Source of the DNA: Candidatus Litorirhabdus singularis
Lineage (GTDB): Bacteria > Pseudomonadota > Gammaproteobacteria > Pseudomonadales > Halieaceae
Reading direction: 5' to 3'
NCBI RefSeq assembly: GCF_026262625.1
Contig: NZ_SHNN01000002.1
Span: 744,001 to 808,000 of the forward strand
Length of the DNA: 64,000 nucleotides
Position 1 is the stretch's first letter, and every line of letters begins with the position of its first letter. The notes beneath the pieces were generated by a model. It did not search any database. It was not told the origin of the DNA and saw only the letters and a list, made by a program, of their open reading frames with translations. Below are positions 27,894-35,836 of the stretch, one piece after another. Made by a program: the position numbers and the translations under genes.

Positions 27894-28231
27894 TCATCTT
27901 CGCCCCAACGAAAGGCGGGAGCGGAAGGCGTTCGGGGCGAACCAGCGCGGCGTCGGGTCTTACCCTTAAAGCGAGCTAGCGCCATCGGACTCGGCTGGTC
28001 CGCCGGAGCTAAGCTTTCAAGACTGTCGAGAAGCTCCAGTCCTCGTAGCAGACGGACCAGCGTTGAAACATCAAAGTTGCTGCCATTTTCCAGGCTGGAG
28101 AGGGTTTTGCGAGTGATACCCGCCTCCGTAGCCAAGGACTGCTGACTGATATTGCGGTTAAGCCTGGCACGAGCCAATCGTCGACCAAGCTCGCTCACTA
28201 TTTGTTCATTATTTAGATCTGAATATTTCAT
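27890..28231 (-). CDS. hipB: HipB-family HTH antitoxin
   Basis: A 113-aa protein with an XRE HTH at about residues 10-65 (ISQQSLATEAGITRKTLSSLENG) and an unstructured basic tail (KGKTRRRAGSPRTPSAP). It is expected to bind HipA and repress the operon. A GAGTA-N6-TACTC palindrome sits 3-18 bp before the start codon and could be its operator, much as HipB of E. coli uses spaced inverted repeats. No clear ribosome site is seen. Confidence 0.9.
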   Translation of the reverse strand: MKYSDLNNEQIVSELGRRLARARLNRNISQQSLATEAGITRKTLSSLENGSNFDVSTLVRLLRGLELLDSLESLAPADQPSPMALARFKGKTRRRAGSPRTPSAPAFRWGEDE

Positions 28232-28477
28232 ACGAGTATCTTATTACTCATTAAATATTATTATAGTACTAAGGATAAGACTACGTAACATAATAATTTA
28301 TATATATAACGCGTATTAAATTACTTTTAAAGCATTTAAATACTTATTTTGAGTAATAACTTTATCGTTATACAAATTATTAATATTCAGATACTTTCCG
28401 TCGATAAACACATTGCCCGCCTGAGCGTTAATGTGAATAATAGTAGTCATAGAACACATGTCGTGGATGTATACATA
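28232..28477. promoter_or_regulatory. AT-rich divergent control region between hipBA and a WYL regulator
   Basis: A 246-bp spacer much richer in A+T than its neighbours. It holds GAGTA-N6-TACTC (28234-28249), and a 10-bp inverted repeat with arms TTATTACTCA (28241-28250) and TGAGTAATAA (28350-28359), about 100 bp apart. It also has the perfect 12-bp palindrome TTATATATATAA (28298-28309). The far arms could be two operators that a DNA-bending or looping repressor joins. Which protein binds where is inferred. Confidence 0.55.
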
Positions 28478-29377
28478 ATGGACGCAGATCAACATCAACC
28501 CAAAATGCCGGCAGCGCGTACCCAGTGGCCGTTTCGCTGGGAGCTTCTGGTGCGTTACCGCTTTATCGAGATAATCGCCCTCTGGGAGGGACGCCTGACC
28601 ACCCGACATTTGTGCACCACGTTTGGAATCGGCCGACAGCAGGCCTCCAAAGATATCAACGCCTACTTGCGTGAGGTCGGGCCAGCCAACCTGGAATACG
28701 ACAAATACTTGAAGGGCTATAAACCCACTTCCGGCTTTACCCCGCGAGTCACCCGTGGTCTGGCGGACGAATATCTACACCTCATGGCACGCAACAACGA
28801 ACTATCGTCGATGTTTGAAAGCCTTGACCTACAGGTCGCTAACATGGAGGTTTTGTCCGTGCCCGTGCGCGATGTACCACCACAGATCGTGCGCCCCATT
28901 GTCAGTGCCGCGAGACAGCAGAAGCGATTGGAAGTCGATTACGTCTCTATCAATGCACCAGATCGCGAGGGACGGGTAATCGTGCCGCATACTCTGGTGC
29001 ACACCGGCCTGCGTTGGCACGTGCGTGGCTGGTGCGAAAAAAATCAGGAGTATCGTGACTTTGTGCTCAGTCGATTTCGCGGCGACCCGGAGATAATGGA
29101 CACCTCACCTCACGGCTATGAAGATGACGTCGCTTGGCGTGAGCAGGTAACAATTCGACTAGTACCAGACTCACGCCTGCACCCTGCCAAACAAGCAGTT
29201 GTGGCTGGCGACTATGGTATGAGCAATGGCGTGCTGAAAATCACGACCCGTGGATCGCTTGTTCAATATGCGTTGCAGTCACTGCGCATAGATACCTCTG
29301 TCGTGCAGATGAAACCAGAAGCTCAACAAATCATGGTAGAGAATCTGTCAGAGTTGGAGCCTTATCTGTTTCACTAG
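28478..29377 (+). CDS. CapW/BrxR-type WYL-domain transcriptional regulator
   Basis: A 299-aa protein with an N-terminal winged helix (ALWEGRLTTRHLCTTFGIGRQQASKDINAYL), a WYL domain in the middle (near residues 130-200), and a C-terminal WCX-like domain. The string LEYDKYLKGYKPTSGFTP just after the wHTH is typical of the CapW/BrxR group that represses CBASS, BREX and other defence loci. I chose ATG 28478 over the longer frame from 28349 because it gives the usual length of about 300 aa and lies after a GGA. It faces hipBA across the AT-rich spacer. Confidence 0.85.
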   Translation: MDADQHQPKMPAARTQWPFRWELLVRYRFIEIIALWEGRLTTRHLCTTFGIGRQQASKDINAYLREVGPANLEYDKYLKGYKPTSGFTPRVTRGLADEYLHLMARNNELSSMFESLDLQVANMEVLSVPVRDVPPQIVRPIVSAARQQKRLEVDYVSINAPDREGRVIVPHTLVHTGLRWHVRGWCEKNQEYRDFVLSRFRGDPEIMDTSPHGYEDDVAWREQVTIRLVPDSRLHPAKQAVVAGDYGMSNGVLKITTRGSLVQYALQSLRIDTSVVQMKPEAQQIMVENLSELEPYLFH

Positions 29378-29454
29378 TGAGGCTCCTGTTTTAGGGCGAT
29401 ACCCGACCTGGTCCGAACCACATGATGTAACAGCCTACCCGGGCATCTGGGCGG

Positions 29455-29706
29455 CTAGCTATCAACGCCAATCTCGGCGTCGCTTACACACCGCTGCTCG
29501 TACACCAGCCCCAGCGCCACAGCCAGCAAGATGAGCAAGCCCGCCAGCTCATCGTAAAACGCTACCGCAGCGCCAATTACAATGACCTTGGCAAGGAGCA
29601 CAATGATTTCATCGGTCATATCCAGTGGCGGTGAGTCCGCGAGCGCCACTACGTCAATATCATCTTCACTTTCTCTGAATGCATTATCACTAAATAGATT
29701 GAGCAT
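29455..29706 (-). CDS. Small membrane protein of unknown function
   Basis: An 83-aa protein with an acidic N-terminal part (FRESEDDIDVVALADSPPLD) and one or two TM helices (IIVLLAKVIVIGAAVAFY, LAGLLILLAVALGLVY). ATG 29706 follows GGGATAA; a longer frame from 29763 adds an unlikely N-terminus. It converges on the WYL regulator gene. No family is recognised. Confidence 0.55.
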   Translation of the reverse strand: MLNLFSDNAFRESEDDIDVVALADSPPLDMTDEIIVLLAKVIVIGAAVAFYDELAGLLILLAVALGLVYEQRCVSDAEIGVDS

Positions 29707-29910
29707 GTGAGTTATCCCGAATAGTCGAGATATCAGTGTCCGCGCTTCGGTCCATGTCGCCAATCTGTCGCCTAACCAACGTGATTGAAAAGCATACAGG
29801 TAGCCTACACGGTCATGACACCGCTGGTCGATAACGCGCCAGACCCACGATTGTCTCGACTGCTTTGCTGTTATATGGTCTGCACCCTATAGGTCATCGG
29901 AATTCAAAGA

Positions 29911-30681
29911 ATGCAGCTTCATCTCAAGGACAAAACCGCTCTCGTTACCGGCAGTCATCGTGGCACTGGCAGCGTCATCGCCGCCACTCTGGAAAAAGAA
30001 GGTTGCCAACTCATCAGTCATGCCATTAATGAGGTCGATCGCAGCGAGCATGGTTATTCCGTATGGGGTGACCTGGCAACCGTCGCCGGCTGTGAGCAAG
30101 TGCTGGAACAGATTGCCGCAACAGACCTCAACGTGGATATTCTGGTCAACAACTATGGCACAGCGGACCGTCACAACTGGCAGGACACTGATACCGACAA
30201 ATGGCTGCAAATGTATGAACTGAACGTTTTATCGGCAGCACGCATGGCCCAGGGGCTAACGCCTGGCATGCGCGAACGTGGCTGGGGCCGGGTGATCAAT
30301 CTGGGCACTATAGGCTCACACCAACCCAATTCCATTATGCCCGCTTACTACGCGGCAAAAGGCGCGCTGGCCACTCTGGGCGTGAGCCTGGCGCTGGAAT
30401 TAGCTAACACTGGCATCACTGTCAATACAGTATCACCGGGCTACGTGCGCACAGATGAAGTAGAGGCTGGCTACACAGCGCGAGCGCGCAAGCGCGGGCT
30501 CAGTGAAGATTGGGATGAGGTTCAAAAAATGATCGTGGAAACCGACTTCCCCAACCCCTGCGGGCGCATCGCGGAGCGTGAGGAAGTGGCCGATTTGGTG
30601 GCATTTCTTGTCAGCACACGCGCCGGTTTTATCAACGGACAGAATATCCGCATCGATGGCGGCGCTGTGCGCTACGTCTAG
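29911..30681 (+). CDS. SDR family oxidoreductase
   Basis: A 256-aa classical SDR. The cofactor motif is TGSHRGTG at residues 14-21, a variant with Thr in place of Ile. NNYG replaces NNAG, and the active site Tyr and Lys are in YYAAKG. It ends with the strand IRIDGGAVRYV. The substrate is unknown. Its stop codon is inside CTAG, shared with the convergent amidohydrolase stop. Confidence 0.88.
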   Translation: MQLHLKDKTALVTGSHRGTGSVIAATLEKEGCQLISHAINEVDRSEHGYSVWGDLATVAGCEQVLEQIAATDLNVDILVNNYGTADRHNWQDTDTDKWLQMYELNVLSAARMAQGLTPGMRERGWGRVINLGTIGSHQPNSIMPAYYAAKGALATLGVSLALELANTGITVNTVSPGYVRTDEVEAGYTARARKRGLSEDWDEVQKMIVETDFPNPCGRIAEREEVADLVAFLVSTRAGFINGQNIRIDGGAVRYV

Positions 30682-32549
30682 GCGGCCCGCAACGCACGGC
30701 CCAAGGTCTTGCTGCCGAGTGCCGGGGTGAAATCATCGCCCTGCCATACCGCTTCACCGTTAATGAGTACACGAGTCACTACGCCGTCAGAGCGATTGAC
30801 CATCTGATCGTGCTCAAACAGCTCCCGATAAATGAGCTGCCGGTTGGCGTCACAGTCATGCTGACTCAGCGCCTCAGGATCAATCAAGACAATATCTGCC
30901 TGCGCGCCAATTTCCAGGGTGCCCACATCCAGCCCGAAGAACTCGGCAGGCTCACTGGTCAAGCGCTGTACCACGCGCGCAACTGTCTGCAGGGATTCAG
31001 CCTGCGCCAATTTCAATGACATTAGGTTGGCATCAAAAAACGCCATATTAGTAATGTGGGCGCCTGAATCATTGAAGCCCGGCATCGTCTGTTCGTGCAG
31101 CAGTAACCCGAGAGTGGCCTTATTGCCTACATTGCCGATATCTACCCAAAAGCGGAAACTCTTATCGTACTCACGCAACATATGCAGCATAAAGTCTGCA
31201 TCTTCAGTTAAGGCACGCGGGAACTTGTCAAACACTTCACGCTCACAATCGCTACGAGCCTGATCAACAGCACCCTGTTGATAGCGTGCCAAACGCGCAA
31301 AAACCTGCTCAAAATTCTCTCCATCCCATTCAGCCGTTGGCGCACCATCAAACACCATACGGTCAAAATCACGTATCACCAGACTGTCAGGAGCACCCAT
31401 CTTGGTGCGTAAGTGGGCAAGATTCCAGCCGCTACGACCATGATTCCAGTCGGTACGAAAATCCTCTATAAACTGTGGATCATTGAGCAGTGCCAGGCGC
31501 CCTTCTACGTCATCATATTCCTTGGCAATCAAGCGACAGGTGGAATCAAGCTCTTCGTAAAGCGGGCTGACAATACCGTCCGACCAGACTCTGAAGTTTG
31601 TCCCCAAAGCCTGAAAATGCATATTGCCGCGGAAAAAGCTCCCGTTCATAAGTTTGGCAAAGCCAAGAAAGGCATTCGAAGCTTTCGGCATTAAGGCAAA
31701 TTCCATTGCACTCAGAGCAGAAGTCTTGAGGGCCTTGCCGAACAAGCGACCGCTGGTAAACGCGAAGTAAGTGAAAGCCTTAAGTCGGTTTTCGATGATA
31801 GGAGTGGTCTGCCAGACACGGTCGCGGTCACGCAAAACTTGCAGCAATCGCTTCATCTCCCAGCGCGGTGCGAATTGCGTAGGAATGCGCTTATCGGTAT
31901 TGGGGGTGTTCGCCATATAGTGGAACGGCAAGCCATCGGTACTCATTCCCATAAAGCCTTGTTCCAAGGCCTGCTCCAACAACTGCGCCATTTGCTCGAG
32001 TTCTGCCGGGGTCGGCTCACGGGAGACACTTTCCTGCAGACCCATGACTTCTACGCGCAACATCGAGTGCGGCACAAACGCAGCGATGTTCGGTCCCAGC
32101 GGAATTTTGTTGAAATGATCGAGATAGTCGCCAGTATTATCCCAGGTAACCGCCTCGACGCACTTCCTCAACACTGGCTTGGGAATGTTCTCTACACGGG
32201 TAAAGCAATCGACAATCGGGTTATCGTCACCGTGCAGTTGCTGTCCGAAGCAAGTACCCAGACTGCAGTTACCTACCAGCACTGTGGTGGTACCGTGACG
32301 AACAACCTCGGGCAGCCCCGGTTCCAGGTCTACCTCTAGATCCAGGTGGGTATGAATATCCAACATTCCCGGCAACAACCACTGCCCCTGCGCGTCAACG
32401 GTCTCCGTCGCTAAAGTCGCCGGCAGGTCAGACCCACGCGCAGCGATGCGACCATCGCGAACGGCAATATCGACCACCTGCGGCGCCTTACCGGTACCAT
32501 CAAAAACCAAGGCTCCCTTGATCAGGGTATCCCAACAAATATCGGTCAT
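30678..32549 (-). CDS. N-acyl-D-amino-acid deacylase-like amidohydrolase
   Basis: A 623-aa metal-dependent amidohydrolase of the D-aminoacylase branch. The metal motif DIHTHLD is near residue 66, GNCSLG near 96, and NDSGAHITN near 508, followed by the C-terminal composite beta domain (DIVLIDPEAL). Homologs annotated N-acyl-D-amino-acid deacylase often act on other substrates, so specificity is open. AAGGAG precedes the ATG. It ends in CTAG overlapping the SDR stop. Confidence 0.88.
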   Translation of the reverse strand: MTDICWDTLIKGALVFDGTGKAPQVVDIAVRDGRIAARGSDLPATLATETVDAQGQWLLPGMLDIHTHLDLEVDLEPGLPEVVRHGTTTVLVGNCSLGTCFGQQLHGDDNPIVDCFTRVENIPKPVLRKCVEAVTWDNTGDYLDHFNKIPLGPNIAAFVPHSMLRVEVMGLQESVSREPTPAELEQMAQLLEQALEQGFMGMSTDGLPFHYMANTPNTDKRIPTQFAPRWEMKRLLQVLRDRDRVWQTTPIIENRLKAFTYFAFTSGRLFGKALKTSALSAMEFALMPKASNAFLGFAKLMNGSFFRGNMHFQALGTNFRVWSDGIVSPLYEELDSTCRLIAKEYDDVEGRLALLNDPQFIEDFRTDWNHGRSGWNLAHLRTKMGAPDSLVIRDFDRMVFDGAPTAEWDGENFEQVFARLARYQQGAVDQARSDCEREVFDKFPRALTEDADFMLHMLREYDKSFRFWVDIGNVGNKATLGLLLHEQTMPGFNDSGAHITNMAFFDANLMSLKLAQAESLQTVARVVQRLTSEPAEFFGLDVGTLEIGAQADIVLIDPEALSQHDCDANRQLIYRELFEHDQMVNRSDGVVTRVLINGEAVWQGDDFTPALGSKTLGRALRAA

Positions 32550-32704
32550 TGCTATATACTCCTTACTAAGCAGCCGTCCATTGTGCAGACTTGCAATGAA
32601 CGGCGCAAATATTATAGTGCGTGCTTCACTGAATCACGTCCTCACGCTCTCTACTATTTCATTTACTTCTTACTACTCACTGTCGTCCGCATCAGGAGCA
32701 TCCA

Positions 32705-33106
32705 ATGAATATCCCCGACGCATCTCTAATCAGCGTAATACCTCTATATACCGCATTGCTGGGTTTGCTGTTTATTCCGTTTACCCTGCGCGTAGGGACC
32801 TACCGCATAAAGAACAACATTTTGATCGGTGACGGTGACGATCCAGAGATGCTGAGAAGGATTCGGGGCCAGGCCAACTTCATTGAAACCGTACCCCTGG
32901 CACTTATACTGCTAATAATGATGGAACTATGCGGCGCTGGTGATACCTGGCTGCATGCACTTGGCGCCCTGCTGGTATTCGGTCGAATAGCGCACTACGT
33001 CGGTCTTACCGAAGTCGGCCCGGGCCTACTGCGTCCCATCGGAATGATGTCCACACTGCTGGTTTACCTGGTACCCAGTGGTTGGTTGCTGGTCCATTCG
33101 CTGTAG
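32705..33106 (+). CDS. MAPEG-family membrane protein
   Basis: A 133-aa protein with four predicted TM helices. The MAPEG signature is seen as RRIRGQANFIETVPLALIL near residue 54. The family includes microsomal glutathione transferases and eicosanoid enzymes; the bacterial members are mostly uncharacterised, with glutathione-linked detoxification the likely role. GGAG precedes the ATG. Confidence 0.88.
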   Translation: MNIPDASLISVIPLYTALLGLLFIPFTLRVGTYRIKNNILIGDGDDPEMLRRIRGQANFIETVPLALILLIMMELCGAGDTWLHALGALLVFGRIAHYVGLTEVGPGLLRPIGMMSTLLVYLVPSGWLLVHSL

Positions 33107-33114
33107 TAGCCGCA

Positions 33115-33142
33115 AGCAAAAAAAACCCGGCACAAGCCGGGT
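33115..33142 (-). terminator. Rho-independent terminator, distal of a tandem pair
   Basis: ACCCGGC-ACAA-GCCGGGT at 33125-33142 is followed, on the minus strand, by a run of T (the As at 33118-33125). It serves transcription coming from the small-gene operon on the minus strand. It may also stop the plus-strand MAPEG transcript, though no T-run follows on that side. Confidence 0.75.
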
Positions 33143-33198
33143 AAAGGTAGGGGTCATGAAACCTGTGTCATCTGCCAAAGAAGCGCGCCCTATTGCTT

Positions 33199-33230
33199 AA
33201 AAAATTCCCGGCGATACCGCTGCCGGGGAA
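33199..33230 (-). terminator. Rho-independent terminator, proximal of a tandem pair
   Basis: The stem TTCCCGGC/GCCGGGGAA (33205-33230, one bulge) is followed on the minus strand by a T-run (As at 33199-33204). It lies 57 bp downstream of the 141-aa gene. The right arm and its flank (GCCGGG-AAAGGTAGGG) repeat almost exactly at the distal terminator, so the pair looks like a local duplication. Confidence 0.7.
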
Positions 33231-33286
33231 AGGTAGGGACTGCTTTCGCTGCGCCATTAGCAGGTACTAATACTTTACTGGATCAC

Positions 33287-33712
33287 TCAAGCCGCTTGCA
33301 TTAAGTCAGCGGCAAAGGCTGTGGCAACAGCCTGCAGTGAATAATCCTCCATTTTCATTTGCTTCAGGGCATCCTGGGCTGCTTTGGCACTCTTGCTGCT
33401 AAGGCGCTTTTGCAACGCCGGCAGGATCCCAATTCGGTTCACCATCTGCCAAGTACCCGTGGCGCGCTTACGCTTACCACTCTGCCAACTCAGCGCCTCT
33501 TCGTAGGCATAGAAAGCCTTAACCGCCATTAGCTCCGCCTCAGACTGCACCTCATGGTCCGCGGCACGTAAATCAACAGCGTGGCGGTAAGCCTGCAAGG
33601 CCAGCTCCGGTTGCCCACGTTCAGTGGCATTCTTTGCAAAGATATAGCAAAGCTCTGGTTGCTTAATACGTGCTACCAACTCGTGCATTTCCCGTAACCC
33701 CTTGCTGTCCAT
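33287..33712 (-). CDS. Helical protein of unknown function, 141 aa
   Basis: A soluble, almost wholly helical protein. Residues about 15-55 (ELCYIFAKNATERGQPELALQAYRHAVDLRA) look like a tetratricopeptide-type helix pair. The rest is basic (SGKRKRATG) and then helical. ATG 33712 has a GAGGAA site in front; the longer frame from 33778 lacks one. It is the last of four small genes in a row and is followed by two terminators. No function can be assigned. Confidence 0.7.
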   Translation of the reverse strand: MDSKGLREMHELVARIKQPELCYIFAKNATERGQPELALQAYRHAVDLRAADHEVQSEAELMAVKAFYAYEEALSWQSGKRKRATGTWQMVNRIGILPALQKRLSSKSAKAAQDALKQMKMEDYSLQAVATAFAADLMQAA

Positions 33713-33774
33713 CACCGATTCCTCTTTTCCATTTGGCGATACATATCGCCATAGCCGCCTTGTTGGCGCCAACC

Positions 33775-33987
33775 TCAAGTACTGCGCTGAACAATCAATT
33801 CAAAGTGTCCTAACAAACTCCTGAACTCTACCGCTGTGCGGTTGATGGCCAGACCTATACAAGCGGCGTCATCTGGTTGCACACTGACATCCTCTTGCCC
33901 TCTCTCTACCAGGGCTGCCAAAGCCATCAGCTCAAACTCCGTAAATTCAACGGAAACGGTATCGCTAGCCAGCTCAATCGTTCGCAT
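33775..33987 (-). CDS. Small protein of unknown function, 70 aa
   Basis: A 70-aa acidic helical protein (FTEFELMALAALVERGQEDV, then DDAACIGLAINRTAVEFRSLLGH). There is no TM helix. Its start overlaps the end of the preceding 43-codon ORF by 14 bp, and the 141-aa gene begins 62 bp after its stop. It is part of the small-gene run downstream of pdsO. Confidence 0.6.
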   Translation of the reverse strand: MRTIELASDTVSVEFTEFELMALAALVERGQEDVSVQPDDAACIGLAINRTAVEFRSLLGHFELIVQRST

Positions 33988-34105
33988 CGAAGTTTTCCAT
34001 CTCTATCAACCAGCCCAGCGCTGCAGCGTTTTCTCCAGCAGTCGCATCAAAACTATTCTCGTCAGCGACTTCGTAAGGCAGCGCTGGCGCCAAGTGGTTG
34101 TGCAT
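33974..34105 (-). CDS. Short ORF, 43 codons, in the small-gene operon
   Basis: ATG 34105 has a good GAAAGGAAC site 6-7 nt before it, and the ORF ends in TGA at 33974-33976, inside the start of the 70-aa gene. The peptide is acidic and soluble; it shows an internal echo, ENSFDA near residue 17 and ENFDAN near 37. The SD and the overlap with the next gene argue that it is translated. Function unknown. Confidence 0.5.
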   Translation of the reverse strand: MHNHLAPALPYEVADENSFDATAGENAAALGWLIEMENFDAND

Positions 34106-34107
34106 AG

Positions 34108-34215
34108 TCAGTTCCTTTCAATGTTGATCATGTGCTGCGGTATGGACACATAATAGGCTGCCAGACCCTGGCAAAGGATTGCCCACAGCGCCAACCGCAT
34201 GACTATTGACGCCAT
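34108..34215 (-). CDS. Short ORF, 35 codons, putative single-pass membrane peptide
   Basis: It runs from ATG 34215 to TGA 34108-34110, 2 nt before the next ATG. The peptide has a short hydrophobic stretch (RLALWAILCQGLAAYYVSI) and a polar tail (PQHMINIERN), so it may be a small inner-membrane protein. The ribosome site of the following ORF lies inside its 3' end. Its own SD is weak; a second in-frame ATG is at 34200. It would be the first gene of the four-gene unit. Confidence 0.4.
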   Translation of the reverse strand: MASIVMRLALWAILCQGLAAYYVSIPQHMINIERN

Positions 34216-34288
34216 CTTGGTATCAGATCCACTTAAATCCAATTAATTCCTTATAACCCACTGTTTTTAATACATTATTTTATTTTTG

Positions 34289-34337
34289 ACCCGTAAAGAA
34301 AGGCGCCAGGTGGGCGCCAGGATGAAGCTTTACGGGT
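34289..34337. other. 49-bp nested stem-loop
   Basis: Outer arms ACCCGTAAAG (34289-34298) and CTTTACGGGT (34328-34337) are perfectly complementary over 10 bp. Inside, two copies of the self-complementary GGCGCC (34302-34307 and 34313-34318) can pair across AGGTG. There is no T-run on either side, so it is not a simple terminator. It lies just beyond the pdsO terminator and before the small-gene operon. Its role is unknown: RNA processing, a binding site or a remnant. Confidence 0.5.
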
Positions 34338-34339
34338 AC

Positions 34340-34362
34340 AAAAAAGCCCGGCGATGCCGGGC
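34340..34362 (-). terminator. Rho-independent terminator of pdsO
   Basis: The perfect 7-bp stem GCCCGGC-GAT-GCCGGGC (34346-34362) is followed on the minus strand by six Ts (As at 34340-34345). It lies 47 bp after the pdsO stop and separates pdsO from the small-gene run. Confidence 0.88.
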
Positions 34363-34408
34363 GAAGACCTGATCTAGCACTGCTCCTGACTGGGCTTTGC
34401 AGCCACTC

Positions 34409-35116
34409 TTAATCTATTTGGGCATAGCCGTGACCGGGCTTGCCGGTCAAATGAATGCGGACAGCTCGCTCCAGCGCGTAAGCGTCATAGTCGCCCGCGA
34501 GCGCTTCGCTGCTGCCAGCACCATGACTAAATCGTTCGATCCGCTCCGCGGCCACTCCCAATGCCTGCAGTTCCTGCATGACATAGCTGACCCTGGCCAA
34601 CGACAACTGCATGTTGTACGCGTCATCTCCACGCGGATCGGCGTAACCGTCCAATCGGACCGCAATAGCCGGATTATTAGCGAGGAAATCCGCCAGTTTC
34701 GCCAAGCGATGACGACCCTGCGGAGTCAGTTCAGTGGCATCCGTCTTGAACAACATTTCCAACTGCAATTGTTCGAGTACCAGCTGCGCGTAATCAAGAT
34801 TGGCGTCCTCTGCCATTTCCAGACGTGCCACCAGCATCTGCTGCTCCTGCAAAGTCACAGCAAGCCGTGCCTCGGTGACTTCCAACGCGGCCCGGTCAGC
34901 TTCAGCGCTGGCTGCCTGCTCCAGTTGCTCGCTGTACCAGGCGCCGATAGCGGCACCAGCGACCATACCAAGTGGCCCGCCTAAGGCACCACCAGCCGCC
35001 GCCGCACCGATAACCCCGGCACCCTGCTTCGTCGCCAGATGTTCATCGGCATACGCAGGCCCTACTGTCATCAATGCCATCATTCCGGCCATTACTACAT
35101 TGCGTGTTTTGCTCAT
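34409..35116 (-). CDS. pdsO: Sortase-associated OmpA-like protein PdsO
   Basis: A 235-aa exported protein. The signal peptide ends near PAYA-D at residue 23. A Gly/Ala-rich segment follows (GAGVIGAAAAGGALGGPLG), then a coiled coil, then an OmpA-like C-terminal domain (LFKTDATELTPQGRHRLAKLADFL and GYADPRGDDAYNMQLSLARV) able to bind peptidoglycan. This layout and its place beside a class GN sortase fit PdsO of the dedicated sortase system. ATG 35116 has AAAGGAG 6-7 nt before it; the frame is open further upstream but has no site there. Confidence 0.87.
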   Translation of the reverse strand: MSKTRNVVMAGMMALMTVGPAYADEHLATKQGAGVIGAAAAGGALGGPLGMVAGAAIGAWYSEQLEQAASAEADRAALEVTEARLAVTLQEQQMLVARLEMAEDANLDYAQLVLEQLQLEMLFKTDATELTPQGRHRLAKLADFLANNPAIAVRLDGYADPRGDDAYNMQLSLARVSYVMQELQALGVAAERIERFSHGAGSSEALAGDYDAYALERAVRIHLTGKPGHGYAQID

Positions 35117-35282
35117 ATCATGCTCCTTTGCAGCTGTGCTGCGGTTAACGTTTGCTTCAACGCTATTAAGCAGCGAGAAAGGGGCAATCACTGGCAGCAT
35201 ATAGGGCAATTCAACGATAGAATCTGACCAATTATGGCGCGCACATTCCGCCATCAGAGGGCTATAAAAAGCACGCTCGCGT

Positions 35283-35822
35283 TTACGACTGTGACTTGCT
35301 TTGCGGTACTGCTCGGACTACCCAACGCAAGGGCCCGCCGGCACTGGCACCCGTAAACGGGTAGCAGGTAACCAGCATTAACTCACCACCGTGTTCGGGC
35401 AAGGGCTGGTCACGCGTGTCCACTACACCAGCATCAACGACACGATAATTCGTTTGATTTCCATTGATAGCTTGCAAGGAAATGAGAAGGCCCGGACGCA
35501 GTTGCGCAAGAAATTGAAAGTGCGAATCACGGTGTCCTGCAATGACCTTGGTGTCGCTCACTGCTGAAAGCTGTAGCCCGGGTCCGAAGGCCAGCGCCTG
35601 CCCGTGATGCCCCTCGAGTACGAACAAATCTACGTTCAATGCTGCAACTCGCATTCGCAGCACGGCTCGAGTATCCAAGCCTGGCCACGCCGACGACTGC
35701 TTTCCCTGCAACCAGGCCTTCTTTATGAGAAGCTGGGCCAACTCAGACTTACCCACCATCCACAGCGCACCGCCCGCCTGCCAACAGCCAAGCGTCATCA
35801 GCAGTATAAGCACAAAGCGCAT
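35283..35822 (-). CDS. Class GN sortase of the proteobacterial dedicated sortase system
   Basis: A sortase of about 179 aa with an N-terminal TM helix (FVLILLMTLGCWQAGGALW). The triad is visible: His in IAGHRDSHF, Cys in LVTCYPFTGA, Arg in PLRWVVRA. Starts at 35864 (overlapping the target gene by 28 bp) or 35822 are both possible; neither has a strong SD, and coupling to the upstream gene is likely. The family processes the adjacent VIT/VWA target. Position and motifs fit the class GN subfamily. Confidence 0.88.
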   Translation of the reverse strand: MRFVLILLMTLGCWQAGGALWMVGKSELAQLLIKKAWLQGKQSSAWPGLDTRAVLRMRVAALNVDLFVLEGHHGQALAFGPGLQLSAVSDTKVIAGHRDSHFQFLAQLRPGLLISLQAINGNQTNYRVVDAGVVDTRDQPLPEHGGELMLVTCYPFTGASAGGPLRWVVRAVPQSKSQS

Positions 35823-35836
35823 AAATATGCCGCTAT

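Noticed and set aside
34302-34318. GGCGCC stem as an integron attC site
   Set aside because: There is no GTTRRRY core site, no integrase, and no cassette pattern.
34397-34984. 195-aa ORF on the plus strand opposite pdsO
   Set aside because: It is antisense to a clearly coding OmpA-like gene, with no SD and no protein-like pattern.
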